From: Colocasia esculenta
Taxonomy: Eukaryota; Streptophyta; Magnoliopsida; Alismatales; Araceae
Length of the DNA stretch: 64,000 nucleotides
Assembly (NCBI GenBank): GCA_014218235.1
Contig: CM024766.1
Coordinates: forward strand, 46,589,359 to 46,653,358
Direction of reading: 5' to 3'
The position numbers were made by a program, and so were the translations under genes. Under the pieces are notes generated by a model, which saw only the letters and a program-made list of their open reading frames with translations, was not told the origin of the DNA and ran no database searches. Each line of letters starts with the position of its first letter. Within the stretch, counting starts at the first letter, position 1. Below, piece after piece: positions 20,674 through 33,616 of the stretch.

Positions 20674-21091
20674 GCGCCTCTTTGGATGGAGTTAACTCTG
20701 AGTTAAAAGTGAGTTAACTCTAGTTAACTCAGAGTTAACTCAAAAAGTGCTTTGGTAGTGGTTTAGAGTTAACTTTTGTGGGTTGGGTTAAAGGTGGTTT
20801 AAAAGTGAGTTAACCCACCTTTTTCTAACCCACCTCTAGAGGAGGAACAAAGTTAACTCAAGTGACTTAACCACGCTTTCCTCTCACATCACAAGCATTA
20901 AATGCTACTTTTCCTTTTCCCAAGGTAAGTTAACTCACTTGTTCTTACCAAAGTGTATTTGAGAAAAGTAGGTTAACTCACCATATGATCAAAGTTAACT
21001 CTATTATTACCAAAGCAAAAAGTGGGTTACACATGTGTAACTTTGTTATGGGTTGGAGTTATCTTAACTCCAACCCATTACCAAAGAGGTA
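20674..21091. mobile_element. Tourist-like MITE in B 3' LTR
   Basis: The ends are GCGCCTCTTTGG and CCAAAGAGGTA, imperfect terminal inverted repeats. TAA flanks both sides (20671-20673 and 21092-21094), and the 5' LTR has the empty site (GTCTAAATGTCAT). The TAA duplication and CTCTTTGG ends fit the PIF/Harbinger Tourist group. It has no coding capacity. The interior is unusually full of GTTAACTC/GAGTTAAC words on both strands. Confidence 0.88.
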
Positions 21092-21197
21092 TAAATGTCA
21101 TTCGTTAGAGAGTTATAAACGGGGTAAGTAAACCGCTGCATGAGATGTGTTTTCGGGTTACACTTGACCTATGGGTTTTGTTCTGGGAGGGCCTCTG

Positions 21198-21515
21198 GTG
21201 TCGACACTACTTAAGCTAGTGTCGACACACTGTCTCAAAACAGTCCAAAAGGTGTTCTGGGAAGGCCTCTAGTGTCGACACTACTTGAGCTAGTGTCGAC
21301 ACACTGTCCCAGATTGGCCAGAAGGTTTTCTGGGAGCTGTCTCTAGTGTCGACACTACCTGAACTAGTGTCGACACTACTTGACCTTTTTGCCTTGTATT
21401 TGAAGCACTGTGTCGACACTACCTGAACTAGTGTCGACACTACTTGACCAGTTTTGCATTATTTTGTCTTGTGTTTGAAGCATTGTGTCGACACCAGTAA
21501 GGGGTGTGTCGACAC
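21198..21515. repeat. Array of ten GTGTCGACAC palindromes (3' LTR copy)
   Basis: Pairs start at 21198/21219, 21272/21293, 21346/21367, 21410/21431 and 21485/21506. The spacing is the same as in the 5' LTR (21 within pairs; 74, 74, 64, 75 between pairs). All ten copies are unmutated here. Confidence 0.9.
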
Positions 21516-24204
21516 TACCCTTACAAAAAAATTACATAATTTGGGTCTGATCATTTCATGATGTCTACTAGCATGTGCATGATGTTATATGGTATGCATG
21601 GACCTAAAATAAATCAACCCATTGAAAAATAGTAATGATATGAATACGATTCTAATGTGTAATGGTGATTGATTTTATGTCCATTGGATTATCTAGTGAT
21701 CTTGCTTATTGTCAATTGATAAGATAAGAATATGATATGAATGTGGGGATGAATACATGTTAGTATGGACTTGCTAGTGGAGTTAATGTCATAATTGCAT
21801 ATGAGTTTCAATAGTTTCATGTTTCCCGGTGCTCAAATAATCATTTGTCAATTGCATACATGATAGGAAAGATCCGTAACTCGTCACTTACATACTTGCA
21901 TGAATAGGCACACCCTTCTTGGGGAAATTGAGAGCACATGTTCTATATATGATCTATCTTTAGAAACATCCTCATGTCAAGACATTAATGGATTATAAAA
22001 CATATGATACGTCGTTATCCTGCCTTGTTCCCTTGAGCTATTTGTCATACCTTGACTCTATGAATGATCATGTTTCTTTTACTACGAGCTTGTTATTGAA
22101 ACTCTGTGGCCATAATATGAATCTATTTGTTCGGCACAACGTGGGACTCCGGTCCAAATTTGAACCAATGCCTGTGCAATAGGGGCCCTGTCTGGTCCTG
22201 GGGAGGAGCACCCCAACGTACTTTTTAACCGCGGGAGTATGGACTTGTGGTGCGTGGCATGGCACTGATACGATAGGCAAGATTTGTGTGAATGTGCCTT
22301 TGTTTAATATGATAAGTCTGATGTGATCTGATATGATTTGATATGATATGTCTGATCATGTGAACGCATGATATCTGTCTGAATATGGCCAATCTTTTGA
22401 TACGATTCTATTCTTGAAATATCTGTCCACTGTATATATATGCATCTCGACTTTTGATCTAAAATGATATCCGTTCTACTTTGCTATTCGATCTGTTAGT
22501 ATTGCATGCATTGTCATCATGTTCATATCTTGCCCTTTTAAAATGTTAATCATGTATACTAGTGCCCGCACCATATTGAGATGTAAATCCTACTGAGCTA
22601 GTTCGCTCACCCTATCATCCTACTTTTTTCAGGAAGTGATGAAGAACCAGTGGAGTCCGATGGGGCAGGGAAAGAGTGATGAGCACCCTCCATATGAGTC
22701 GATGATAGTTTAGAAATAGACAATTGAGTAGTCTATGTAATAGTTAACTTTTTTGGAAGTTTTATGTGAATAATGGACCTTTAGTTGGTTCTTTCTTATG
22801 TAAGGTTGTATCTAGTTGAATGGAATGAAATAAAGTATACTTTTGGGGGATCATAATATAGCCTAAAATGTGTTATTATATTCAATTGTGACTCTGCGTT
22901 ACTCAACTGTGATACGCCCGTTTGTATCGTTCACGTCCCCCGGTATTTATTCTGCTGCTAAATGTCGGGGCGTGACATTATCACTCATTTCATTGATATC
23001 ATATACTCTTCCTACTAACATGGTTCTAAATCAATTGGCAATCATTCATTCATAGCATTCTAATTATTATGGAAATAACCATGTCATACAATGCATACAA
23101 TCCACATCTTATTTACTAACAATTGAAGTAACATGTTCTTACATATAACATGCTATCATTTTTATCATGGTTTCTACTTATTATCATGTAATCATGTAAA
23201 CTATTTCAATGAAAACCTTATGCTACATTATGCAATATGTAACAGTTGTCATGTAACAATGGACCATTTAAACATGTAGCAATTCTTTCATATATCAATT
23301 TGCATGTAATTCATGTAACATTTAACACATAGACATGTAGCATGAAATCAAGAAGACAATGTTCATGTAGGCATGTAGCATGTAGGTCATGTAGACATGT
23401 AGACATTTTCATTTATTTTCCAAGACATAGCCCGCACTATAATAGAGATCATTAGTCATTTATCATTCACTTATCACCTAGGCAATACAGTGATGAAGTC
23501 ATGGTATTTGCGCAAAATCGGGGAAAGTCCTTCCCACCATAACCAGTAGAACTTGTCTATCTCCAGGATTTCAATCCGTTGCCTACGGATTCAATAGATC
23601 ATTTACATGTAGGTGAACCATTACCGTAGGGGCATCTATGGTGTAGTTCCTTGTAGGAATCTCTAATATAGCAATGTCTTATTGGCATTTCATTTCAATG
23701 CATGCACTAACATGTATGATATCATTTAATTTATATTTCATGCAATTGCAATAACCTATAGCATGTCTTTTCAGTTCTAAAATTCTACTTTCTGCATGAC
23801 AGACCCCTATCATGATAATAAATGCAACACATTCCATCATGTACATACTTGTATTTTATTTAATTTCTACATGCAACTTACTATTAAGAAATTCATAACA
23901 GAATGTACAGATGTCTAAAAATTCCGAAATTTTAACAAAAATTCAGAATCAGGATATACTATGCACATGCTAGATTTCGTATTTTTATGATCTCTGTAAC
24001 CATTTTTCATGAATTAATTCCATCAATTCGATTAATTAACATAGTATAACACCTAGTAAAAGATCATGGAATTTATACAGAACAGAGAACCACTGGTATG
24101 CATTATCTCCCACAGTAATTCAGCCTTCAACCATCCATATTCTAACATACATCATCATTTTATAATCCATTACACTTGTCTTTTGTCAATCTAACATCAA
24201 TAAC

Positions 24205-24240
<36 letters not shown>

Positions 24241-25441
24241 CCTGTTTACTATTGCAATAATCAGTCCATATTATAACAGTAAACAAACACCCTAAACATC
24301 ACATGGCCAAAACTCATACAAGCATGGATCATATATAGATAATTAAAATAAGTTTTCTGGAAAAAAACATGATACTGATAAACTTGACGACAAGGTATGT
24401 GGCGTTTACTAAAGTAGACATCCACATACTTTGTCGTTAAACCTAAATAGACGGCGGCACATAGTGCCGTTAACACATACTGACTGCGGCACAAAGTGCT
24501 ATTTACATATAATAAAAGTTAGGAAATGAACGTTGTTCACATGAAGTAGACGGCAGTCGATGCCGCCGTTAACAATATATAGACGGCAAGCGATCTGGAC
24601 GTCTACTTCTTATGCGCAGAAAACACAGAAACCCTACATGAAATAACGCGACCTCTATCCCTTCCCGTAGGTTATTTGCATGCTTTAAAAATACAGAAAA
24701 ATGGTAAATAGATAGTGTATCGTATCCTAAACTGAACCCCTATGTAACTTGCCTCAATCCCTCCTACTGGAGTGTCGAATCTAAGCTCGAAGAATCCCGC
24801 CTCGTCTGTGAGGCAGTTCCTTCCCGCCGACTCCAAATGCTCCAATCCGCCTCCCATGCAAGCCTTCTACTTGGAGAAGCTCCTGATCACGAAGCTGGAC
24901 GCACCTCCTCGGTCCAGAAGCCTCCAAACCGCACGAACTGGCACGGAATCGCCCCTTCTCGACCATCTTTTCTCTCCCTCAAAACCAGTGCGAAAACCTC
25001 CCTATTTGCGAAATCTAGGTCTTACAAAGACCACTCATGCGTTGGCCAGCCTATATCCTGACTCTAGGATGCGAAATGCTCAGATCTGGCCTAATAAAAG
25101 CTCTTAAAACAACAGATCTCTCTCCCTCGGAACGGAAATATCAAAAACAGGCAAGTCAGCTTAACATCAACATAAGATGCCGTCGGCCTCCACGTAAACG
25201 TCCATCGATGGTGTCGTTTACAGGCTTGCCAAAAAATTTAAGAAATTCAGAAAATAATAAACAACACAAGAGTATGTCATTAACAGAAAGTAAACGACAG
25301 GCGATTTTGCCGCTAACAGGACTTAACGCCAAGAGATGTTGACGCCAAGTTCCACACAGATCAGCATTCAAATTCATGCAGAAATAAACATACAATTTGC
25401 AAAATAAATTCAAGAAAAATTTTCTAGGGCACTACAGTAAA

Positions 25442-28180
25442 CCATGCCAAAGTCGGACAACACCTAAAACAGACTGTAAGGGAGTGAACCTCAACAAGTC
25501 ACTGGCGCAGTAGGGACCTCCCACAACGAAACCAACAACAACAATAAAATACCTCAACCCCAGAGGGTCTCACTGGCAACACCGGTAGCCGAAACATAAC
25601 ATGCACACACACGCATGTTAATCAACAACAAACTATAAACACACCGACTAAACCCGGTCCTCGGAAAGTAAAGGGAAACACAAGACTAGCTTAGCATCGC
25701 TAGTCCACCCTACGACCAAACCACCTCGACCATAAGCCTCACCGGCAAACCACTGCCTAGGCTATAGTCTCACAGGCAAACCAGCCGCACAAAGCATCGG
25801 GTTTATAAACGACCAGCCAACACCCACATACCAAACCATAACTAGAAATACACGGTATAAATATAAATAACACACAACACGTGGAGAGTCACACCACAAG
25901 ACCTCCATAGTACGCACGGTCTTACCTCAACACCAGCTGAGGTCGAGACTCACGTACCACCACAACGCAACTCTACCAACGAGGGGTACATGTACCTGCT
26001 ACCACTAGGTACAACACTGAACCATAGAACCGTGCCACCTTCAGGGCACACCACAACGGTTAACAGTTTCACGGTTATAACCTTAACCAGCGGTTCACAC
26101 ACAAACAACAACCAGTGGTCAAACACGAGTCGGTACGAAAACAACGCCACCACACAGGAACGGACTACTGGTTCATGACGCCAGTATCCAACCTGGACAA
26201 CAAAGCACAAGAACTACCTCTTAGTCTCGCAGTCACGGACGGAAGGTCCAACTTCCACTCCACAACAACAAGCCAAGAACAGTGGAGACCAACTAACCAC
26301 CACAACCTGCAGGTCACACACCCCGCAGGCCCAAACCTGACACCTTTAGGGGCTTCGGTCGAGAACCCTAAAGTGAGGCAATGGAACACGACTAGCTGAG
26401 GACCAGTATGTCTACTGGTGTCCGTCCCTCAACCATGAGCGTGCTACAAATGGCCGCACACCCACAAACACAAGTTGTTGACCCCTATCGTCTTTCCCCT
26501 CAGCCAGACGTACAACTCAAACTCTGGAGTGAGGGTGTCCAGGAAGACGACACAAACCTCGACGGTACTCCCATACCGGGACAACCCCTAAGCACCCGGT
26601 GCTAGGGTAACCGACTAGAGAGGTATTCCGGAATAGGCGCAGGACCACCAGACTCGGTAAGCACACAAACCACGATATACATACTTATATGACCTTTACG
26701 TACAACCCACGGTACACAAGTGTAAGGGATGGCTTATCATCGGTCACCCTGTGACCCTCAGGACATCCAACACACAACCGTTCATTAACGGGGTCATCAC
26801 ATGACCGCCAAGACCACACATTAGACTTATGCACATTAACCATTAAACACTTATCTTAATACATTAACATGCTTAACACAAATCATAAGCATACCATATC
26901 AATATCGGAACGTAACCTTGCCTGTCATTGGTCACCTCGTGACCTCCATGGCAACACACACCACTTAACACATTAAACATTACAACAATCTTTAAAGAAT
27001 AACCACAGACCCGGGCTAGGTCTACACAAGACCTTCACTGCCCAACACCCAACATTCCCCTCGGAGACCAAACTGTGTCGAACACAAGCGACGCCTCTCA
27101 AATCGCGTCAACCTGTCCGGACGCCATTCCAAACCTTGTTGCGACAGGGACAAGTGCCACGACTAGTTCACGTCGGCCCTTCTAGATGCTATTCAAAATG
27201 CTGTTGCGACAGGCCTTAGTGATGCGACCAAGTCCCGTCAGCCCGACACGACGCCACTAGACCCAAACCGATCAAACCAACGGTCAACACATAGTCGTGT
27301 CCGACAACACAGACACGTCTCTACATAAACGCGTCGAGTCAACTAGACGCGACCCTAACACCGCCTTAACATGATGGACAAAACCTGAAACACGTCGGCT
27401 CAGTGCGACGCATTCAACATGAATGCGTCGGCTGTGCTGGCCACGTTTCAACAATGGCTATGGGATTTAGCTAACAGGCCGATCCCACCTCCTCCCATGG
27501 GAGAACTAACAAGAAACAAAGCATTCTTTTCATTTAAAGCTATAAGCAAGTAAAGCTCACAAGGACAAACCACCCTCACATGCTCCAACCCTTAAACCCC
27601 ATTCAAACATGCCATTAAATTGTAAACAGGGTAGGAAGTCTCCCTACTGGAAGAAGACGCCGAAGAACGCCTCAAAGCCTCCTCGCCGACGGCACGCCCA
27701 TGCTCCGAGCATCGTCCTTGCGTGGTTCCCATGCTGCACGAGCCATCTGAAGTCGAAATCCATCGGAAATCGTCGGAAAAGCTGCAACAGCTCCTCCCCT
27801 GCGCCGGACAGAGCCTCCTCTGCTCTGTCTGGCTGAAACGAAGCTTTTATCACACTTTTGCAAATCGCGTCAGGGACAGACGCCGCGTTTAACTTTCTTA
27901 ACGCGTCCCATATGTCTGACGTCAAATAGAAACCCGTGCCACGTGGCATAGAGGCGGTTCCTGGAATCGCGTCCGGCATGTACAACGCGTTCAGAATCGC
28001 GTTGCCTACCTCCGCCATGATTCCAAACATTGAACCATCCGTGCAATTGGGCTGGCATATTCGGCCCACACTGCTCACTCTGTGCTCAGAAAACCCAAAC
28101 ACAACCCATTGACCTTCTCTTGGTCAAGAGCACCACACATAGACCCGATAAACCCAGATCCGAACAACCGTACCGTTACA
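25442..28180 (-). mobile_element. LARD: 5' LTR, proximal 2739 bp
   Basis: It continues the LTR broken at 8220. On the minus strand it starts TGTAACGGTACGG at 28180. It aligns with 3357-5322 over its right 1.97 kb. A near-perfect dyad, CAACGCG-TTCAGAAT-CGCGTTG, is at 27983-28004. At the position of the A-type stem-loop the minus strand keeps a weaker version (TGCGCC with GGTTCA, then TTTTAG|GTG) around 25460-25535. The next sequence, from 28181, is the LTR of element C; the duplicated target should be CAAAG. Confidence 0.88.
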
Positions 28181-29674
28181 CAAAGTGTGTGCACATGTGA
28201 CAAGAAATCATAGATATGACAAGATCAAGTGTATGGTTTTTAAACAATTAAACTCATGTTGAATTATAACAGTTTTATTTACTGCGTTGGTGACTGTTAA
28301 CAAGGAGTATAGACACTGTAAAGAGTTAGAGCATCACAAATTATGGGTATTCATGCCAAAACCATAGATCGCGACGTACCCTAGCAAGGGTCGCGACAGG
28401 TCAAGTACAGAACGCGACAGGGCTGTTCATAGATCGCGATAGGGCTATCAGGTCAGGAATTCAGATCGCGACAGTATTATCTGTCGCGTTCAGAATGCGA
28501 CAGAGGCTGCGTCACGACGGGCCCTGAGAACGCGGCCTATCAAGCCATCGCATTCTCAGGTCCTGTGCGTGAGTCGAGTGGGAAAAGGATAGTGCATGGG
28601 ATTGCAGTCCAAACCTTCCTTGTTTTGACACAGGGTTGTTCAAAAATTAAGAACAAATAGTACAGATGATGAAAATTCATGAAACCAATTTTAAATGACT
28701 CTAGACAGGCAATAGTACTTACAGTAAATAGGAATTTGAAAACAAACATGGTTTCAACATAGTTCAATCAAGTGTATTCACAAAGAACATAGAACAGTGT
28801 ACAGTTGAAATGAAAGATTTAATTCGAGCAACATGGTGGATGATAATTATGGCTTTTAGGGGCAAACGAAGCCTAACTATCATCAATATCTTCAGTTAGT
28901 ATACATGGAGAACAAGAATTAAGAAGAGGGTTCGGGGTCATGCTAGTTGCAGAAGTTCAAAAATCAAGAAGAAAAGATTGGCTCGATGGAAAAATATGAA
29001 ACCAGAGGGCTTTTGTTCCTGATGATTGGAACAATCTACCGACGAAGTTTTATGATTTTTGCTCATGAGAATGCCTACCTTTGGCTCGTTTTTCTTTCTA
29101 GGGCTAGAACTTGAAGAACTCAGGTTGAGGGCTTGAGAGATCCTTCTCCCCACGAATTCTCCACCTCCTTGGCCTCCTCTCCACGTCCAGCAACCCTTGG
29201 CAACGAGCTAGGGCCGGCCATGGGGGATTTAGGAGAGTATTTAAGCTTCTGCCCTTTCTATTTCCTATTAGGACTCTAACTATTATTAATTTCAGGATTT
29301 CCTAATTCCTCTCACCCTTCTAAGCTTTACACTTCCTATTTTGGTTAGGATGGGAGCAAAATCCGTGGCCAACCCATTAGGGTAGGTTTAGGAGTCCAAT
29401 TCCAACTTAAACTACTTATTTTAATACTTTGTTACCCCTTTTATACTTTTGTAATATTTAAGTTATAAATTTAGGGTATTTCCCTATTATTCCACCTTGT
29501 AAAATCCCTACTTTGGCACAGTAAATTTTTAGAGGGTCCATTTAACAAAGCCCATTACTCCTTTTCTTTTAATGGGTTTTATTTAAATCTCTTTGTTTTG
29601 ATTTCCTAATTAATTTAATAAATTTTCTTTTTATATTATTGAATTTTTTATTTTTCGAAAAATTCAAGTTGCTA
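28181..29674 (-). mobile_element. Element C: 3' LTR, proximal 1494 bp
   Basis: On the minus strand it starts TGTAGCAACTTG at 29674 and matches 48619-50133 of the 5' LTR until LARD cuts it at 28181. It includes the dyad at 28482-28502 (TGTCGC arm, TTCAGAA core, GCGACA arm) among several ATCGCGAC words (28360-28550). No gene was recognised; short ORFs here are shadows. Confidence 0.9.
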
Positions 29675-29690
29675 CATCCTCCCCCTCTTA
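29675..29690 (-). other. Element C: polypurine tract
   Basis: The minus strand reads TTTTAAGAGGGGGAGGA right before the LTR start at 29674. Confidence 0.85.
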
Positions 29691-29718
29691 AAAGAATTTG
29701 GTCCCCAAATTCATATGA

Positions 29719-32370
29719 TCATAATGGAAAGAATGTCTTACCGAAAAGATCGGGGTTGTTCTGTCTGATGATTCCTTCCGGTTCCCATGTGCCTCGAACG
29801 GTGCCATCTTAATACTTGCCTGGTAGCTGTTGTTATAGGCGAACTCAATTAGGGGGAGGTGCTCATTCCAGTAACCCTTGAAATCTATGGTGCATGCTCT
29901 CAACATGTCTTCAACAATTTGGTTGGTTCTCTCAGTTTGCCGATCAGTTTGTGGGTGGAATGCGGTACTAAAGTTGAGCTTAGTACCAAGTGCACCTTGT
30001 AGTTCTTTCCAAAAGTGGGAGGTAAACCCCGGATCTCGATCCGAGACAATTGATGATGGTACACCATGCAATCTCACAATCTCTTTAACATATAAGGCAG
30101 CTAGTACCTCTACCGACCACTTACTCTTTGTAGGGAGGAAGTGAGCAGATTTTGTTAATCGGTCGACAATGACCCATATGGCATCGAGTCCACCACGAGT
30201 CTTGGGTAAACCCATGATGAAGTCCATGCCAATGCTTTCCCATTTCCACTCTGGGATATCTGGTGGTCTAAGTACTCCAGCAGGGCGCATGTGTTCCGCC
30301 TTTACTTGTTGACAAGTTAGGCAATAAGCGGCATGCTCGGCTACCTCTCTCTTCATGTTTGGCCACCAAAACGTCCTCTTCATGTCTTGGTACATTTTGG
30401 TACCCCCAGGATGAATAGTGTACTTTGTTTTGTGAGGTTCATCCATTAATTTCCTCTTCAATTCTTCGTTGTCGGGGACACATGTCCTCCCTTGCATTGC
30501 GGTCCTCAGATGTTCTTCATGTTCTTCTTTGGTCTTTGAATATATAAGGATATCGTCGATGAAGATGACCACAAACTTGTCAAGTAATGGCCGGTATATG
30601 CTGTTCATGAGTTGCATAAAGGCTGCAGGAGCATTGGTTAGACCAAAAGGCATAACAACGAATTCATATTGTCCATACCTGCTCCTGAAAGCCGTTTTAA
30701 AGATATTGTCATCCTTGATCCTCATTTGATGATAGCCAAATTGAAAATCGATCTTGGAGAAATATTGAGCTCCAGATATCTGGTCGAAAAGTTCATCGAC
30801 CCTAGGCAATGGGTTCTTGTTCTTGATGGTGAGCTGATTGAGTTGACGATAGTCAATGCATAGCCTCATCGATCCGTCCTTCTCCTTAACGAACAACACA
30901 GGTTCTCCCCATGGGGAAGTACTTGGTCTAATGAACCCTTTCTCTAATAGCTCCATCAATTGTGCCTTCAATTCCTTTAGCTCGACAGGTGACATCCGGT
31001 ACTGTTGTTGTGATACCGAGGCAGCTCCAGGGATCAATTCTATGGCGAAGTTGACATCTCGTTCCGGAGGAATCCCTGGTAGATCTTCAGGAAACACATC
31101 TGGGAAATTCTGGACTATGCAGATGTCTTCTATCTTAGAACCCTTCTTTTCAAATATTACGGCCGCAAGGAAGGCAATGCAACCTTTCCTTATCATATTG
31201 TGGTCCTTTATGGCAGAGACTAGAGACATCCGTCTCTTATGTGTGATCCCAGTAAATGACAACTTAGGGAACTCACTAAAAGTAACTTTCCCTTTCTTAC
31301 AGTCGACACTTGCCCCATAAGTGGACAACCAGTCGGCTCCCAATATTACATCATAGCCTTCCATGGGCATACACACCAGGTCGGCTTTTAAGTTATGTTC
31401 TCCGATGATTACATCGGTAGATGGAAAGTATTTGTTCAATTTTTCTTTTTCTCCTAGTGGTGTGGTGATTGAGAATTCACATCCCATGGGTGTAGGTTTA
31501 GCATTCAGAGTATCAACAAAGTTTTGAGATATGAATGAATGTGTTGCTCCAGTATCAAATAAAACAAATGTTGATAAGGAGAAGACTTGTAGGGTACCTT
31601 CCACCACGCCACATTCCTCAGTGGGCTCTTCATCATGCAGGGCTTGCAGTCTGCCCTGTTTCTTAGGCACATTGGTGTGCCTCTCATTCTCCTTCAGTAG
31701 CGGGCACTCGGGGATGCAGTGCTCGCGGCTTCCACAACGCAGACATGTGCCAACTTTCCTCCAGCATTCATCAGCCGTGTGACCCGGCTTGTCACAGTGT
31801 TTGCAGTTGCTTTTAGCTGGAGTGTAGGGGACAATAGCTTTGGGTTTTCTTTCTTGGCTGGGTCCCACCGTGATGTTGAATGGACGCTTTTTGCCATTGT
31901 TTGGCTTAGCTGATGATTGACCAGATGTCATTTCCTTTTTCACGAACTTCCCTTTGATGCGGTCAGTGAAGTCCGTAGCATCTTCTAGTAGTTGAGCTTT
32001 CTTTACCATCTCGGCATAGGTTTGGATGTTGAGAGGTGCTAGTTGAGTGATGTATTGTGGCCTAAGGCCGTTGAGAAAGCGCTTAGCCTTCATCCTTTAA
32101 GTATTCACTAAGTGTTCAGAATAACGTGCCAATCTTGAAAACTGGGCTTCATACTCGGCCACTGTCAAACTTCTCTGTTTAAGAGCAGCAAATTCCGCGG
32201 CCTTCTTCTCTTGGACACGCTCCGAGAAGTACTTGGAATTGAACGCCTCTTTGAATTCAGCCCAAGTAAATTGACCATTTGCTCTGGTCGCTCCGACTGA
32301 CTCCCACCACGCGCGGGCGTCCTTCTCTAATTGGAACGTAGCCAGCAGCAGCTTATCCCCTGCTGTGCAT
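29719..32370 (-). pseudogene. Element C: gag-pol with two internal deletions
   Basis: Read on the minus strand from the copia junction: gag core (KDARAWWESV, SKYFSERVQEKKAAEF), a stop TAA at 32094-32096, then in the same frame MKAKRFLNGLRPQ, two zinc knuckles (CKHCDKPGHTADEC, CLRCGSREHCIPEC), protease (LFDTGATHSFIS) and RT up to FIDDILIYSKTKEEHEEHL. There the frame jumps near 30495 straight to integrase GRTCVPDNEELK. By comparison with B, about 0.95 kb is missing (end of RT, all RNase H), yet the frame is kept. Integrase runs through HPGGTKMY, MDFIMGLP, SDRDPGF and QTERTNQIVEDML to KMAPFEA, and a second deletion near 29790 (about 0.57 kb in B) joins it out of frame to the chromodomain tail, whose stop is at 29719. 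It cannot encode a working polymerase. Confidence 0.9.
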
Positions 32371-33616
32371 TGTTGCCCAGCTAGCAAGCCCAGAGGGGGG
32401 GGGGGGTGAATGGGATTCTTAAAAATTATTTAAGACTCAAAATCTGTTCATAAAATAGTCACACAAAACACACTTTGCAGATTGTTAGTGTTAGAGAATC
32501 GAAAGATCAAACACACAAAAGCAATCTCATGACACAAAGAATTATCCTGGTTCGAATTTCCTCTCCTTAGGAGTCCTACGTACAGTCCCTGAGCAATATC
32601 TCAGGATTTCACTAACAAGGGTACAGTCCCCCTTAAGGACACTACAGCACCCAGCACCCCAGCTGGTCTTCCTTCAATCGAAGGGAACAACACCTTGGAT
32701 ACCCCACCAGGTCTTCCTTCACAACAGAAGGGAACAACACCTTGGATACCCCACCAGGTCTTCCTTCACACCTGAAGGGAACAACACAAGGGAATGAAAT
32801 CAAAGAGATGATGCCCCTAGATCAAGCTTATAGAACACTGCTTGATCTGAAGCAAAGACTGAGAAGAAGAGATCTACAATCAAGGACTCTTCTCAGACAA
32901 AAGGCTCTCTCATAGATTTGAACTTAGCACAGAGAGCAAGAGCTAAGGCTGATAGGAATTTTTTGCTTGGCTCTCAGAAAATCTTGCAGAAGGTTTTGGA
33001 CGTTATGGCTTGTTGTTCCACTACTCTTCCATTCTTGACGCTTTAGGAACTTCATATATCATCTTTTGAAATTCGAACGTTGAAGTGCCCATTGTCTCTA
33101 TGCATAAGGGTACGTTAGACTGCTTGACACTTGGAAGCTTCCAGTCAACAGTCCTTTTTCCTTTCATGCACGCAAAGAGAGAGAGAGAGAGAGGATCTTC
33201 TGAAATCTTCTTTCGCTTCTATTTTATCCAACGTTGTATGACGGATACCGTTAGAGATCTGCACATATTTAAAGCTTTGAATAGTAGACAACTAGGCTGT
33301 CTCTTGTTGTCAGTCAACGTTAGAATGAATGTTCATCAAAATAGTAATGCCATTTTGTTGTTCTAAAAGATGTTTACAGAGAAGATACTATAATGGAAGA
33401 TATTGTTAGCATGTATGCAGAGATACGTACTGTCATAATAAATGCATGGCTGTCAAACGGATATGCGTGAAGACTTTGACTATACAACGTTTTCAAGGAT
33501 TAGTCTGAAAATTGAATCGTTGTTTTCCATGAAATCGTTATATGCATGACTTATGAAATCGTTATGCAAATGAGTAAACAGATGCAAACACAAATCATTA
33601 TGAAGTCAAACTAATT

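Larger units (their letters stand above)
8700..22977 (+). mobile_element. Element B: full-length Ty3/gypsy chromovirus (group III)
   Basis: It has two LTRs (8700-11613 and 19650-22977), a PBS, a gag-pol frame, a PPT, and the same 5-bp duplication TTATC on each side (8695-8699 and 22978-22982). It lies inside S1. Its gag is interrupted by solo LTR S2, and its 3' LTR holds a MITE missing from the 5' LTR. Without S2 and the MITE it would be about 10.4 kb. The LTRs are still very similar: in the first 200 bases I see only two substitutions and one deleted base, so it is a fairly recent insertion. Confidence 0.95.
19650..22977 (+). mobile_element. Element B: 3' LTR with MITE, 3328 bp
   Basis: It is the same as the 5' LTR apart from scattered substitutions, small indels and a 418-bp MITE with its 3-bp duplication (20674-21094), which accounts for the length difference. 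The palindrome array is at 21198-21515, the stem-loop at 22594-22609 and CAG|G at 22630-22632. It is flanked on the right by TTATC. Confidence 0.94.
8221..25436 (-). mobile_element. S1: solo LTR (gypsy group II) interrupted by element B
   Basis: On the minus strand it starts TGTAGTGCCCTAG at 25436 and ends GAGGGGCGTTACA at 8221. GTAAA flanks both ends (8216-8220 and 25437-25441). Removing element B and one TTATC leaves 8221-8699 plus 22983-25436, about 2.93 kb with no internal domain, so it is a solo LTR left by LTR-LTR recombination. It shares with D and S3 a block near 23470-23660 (CACCTAGGCAATACA), a stem-loop at 8614-8630 and TTGACGCCAAGTTCC near its start. A run of AT dinucleotides occurs at about 24209-24235. 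No protein-coding content was recognised. Confidence 0.9.

Noticed and set aside
24209..24235. AT dinucleotide run as a special element
   Set aside because: A plain microsatellite in S1, with nothing else around it.
25990..26605. Thr/Asn-rich ORFs in the LARD 5' LTR
   Set aside because: They are LTR sequence; the matching stretch in the other LTR does not keep the frames.
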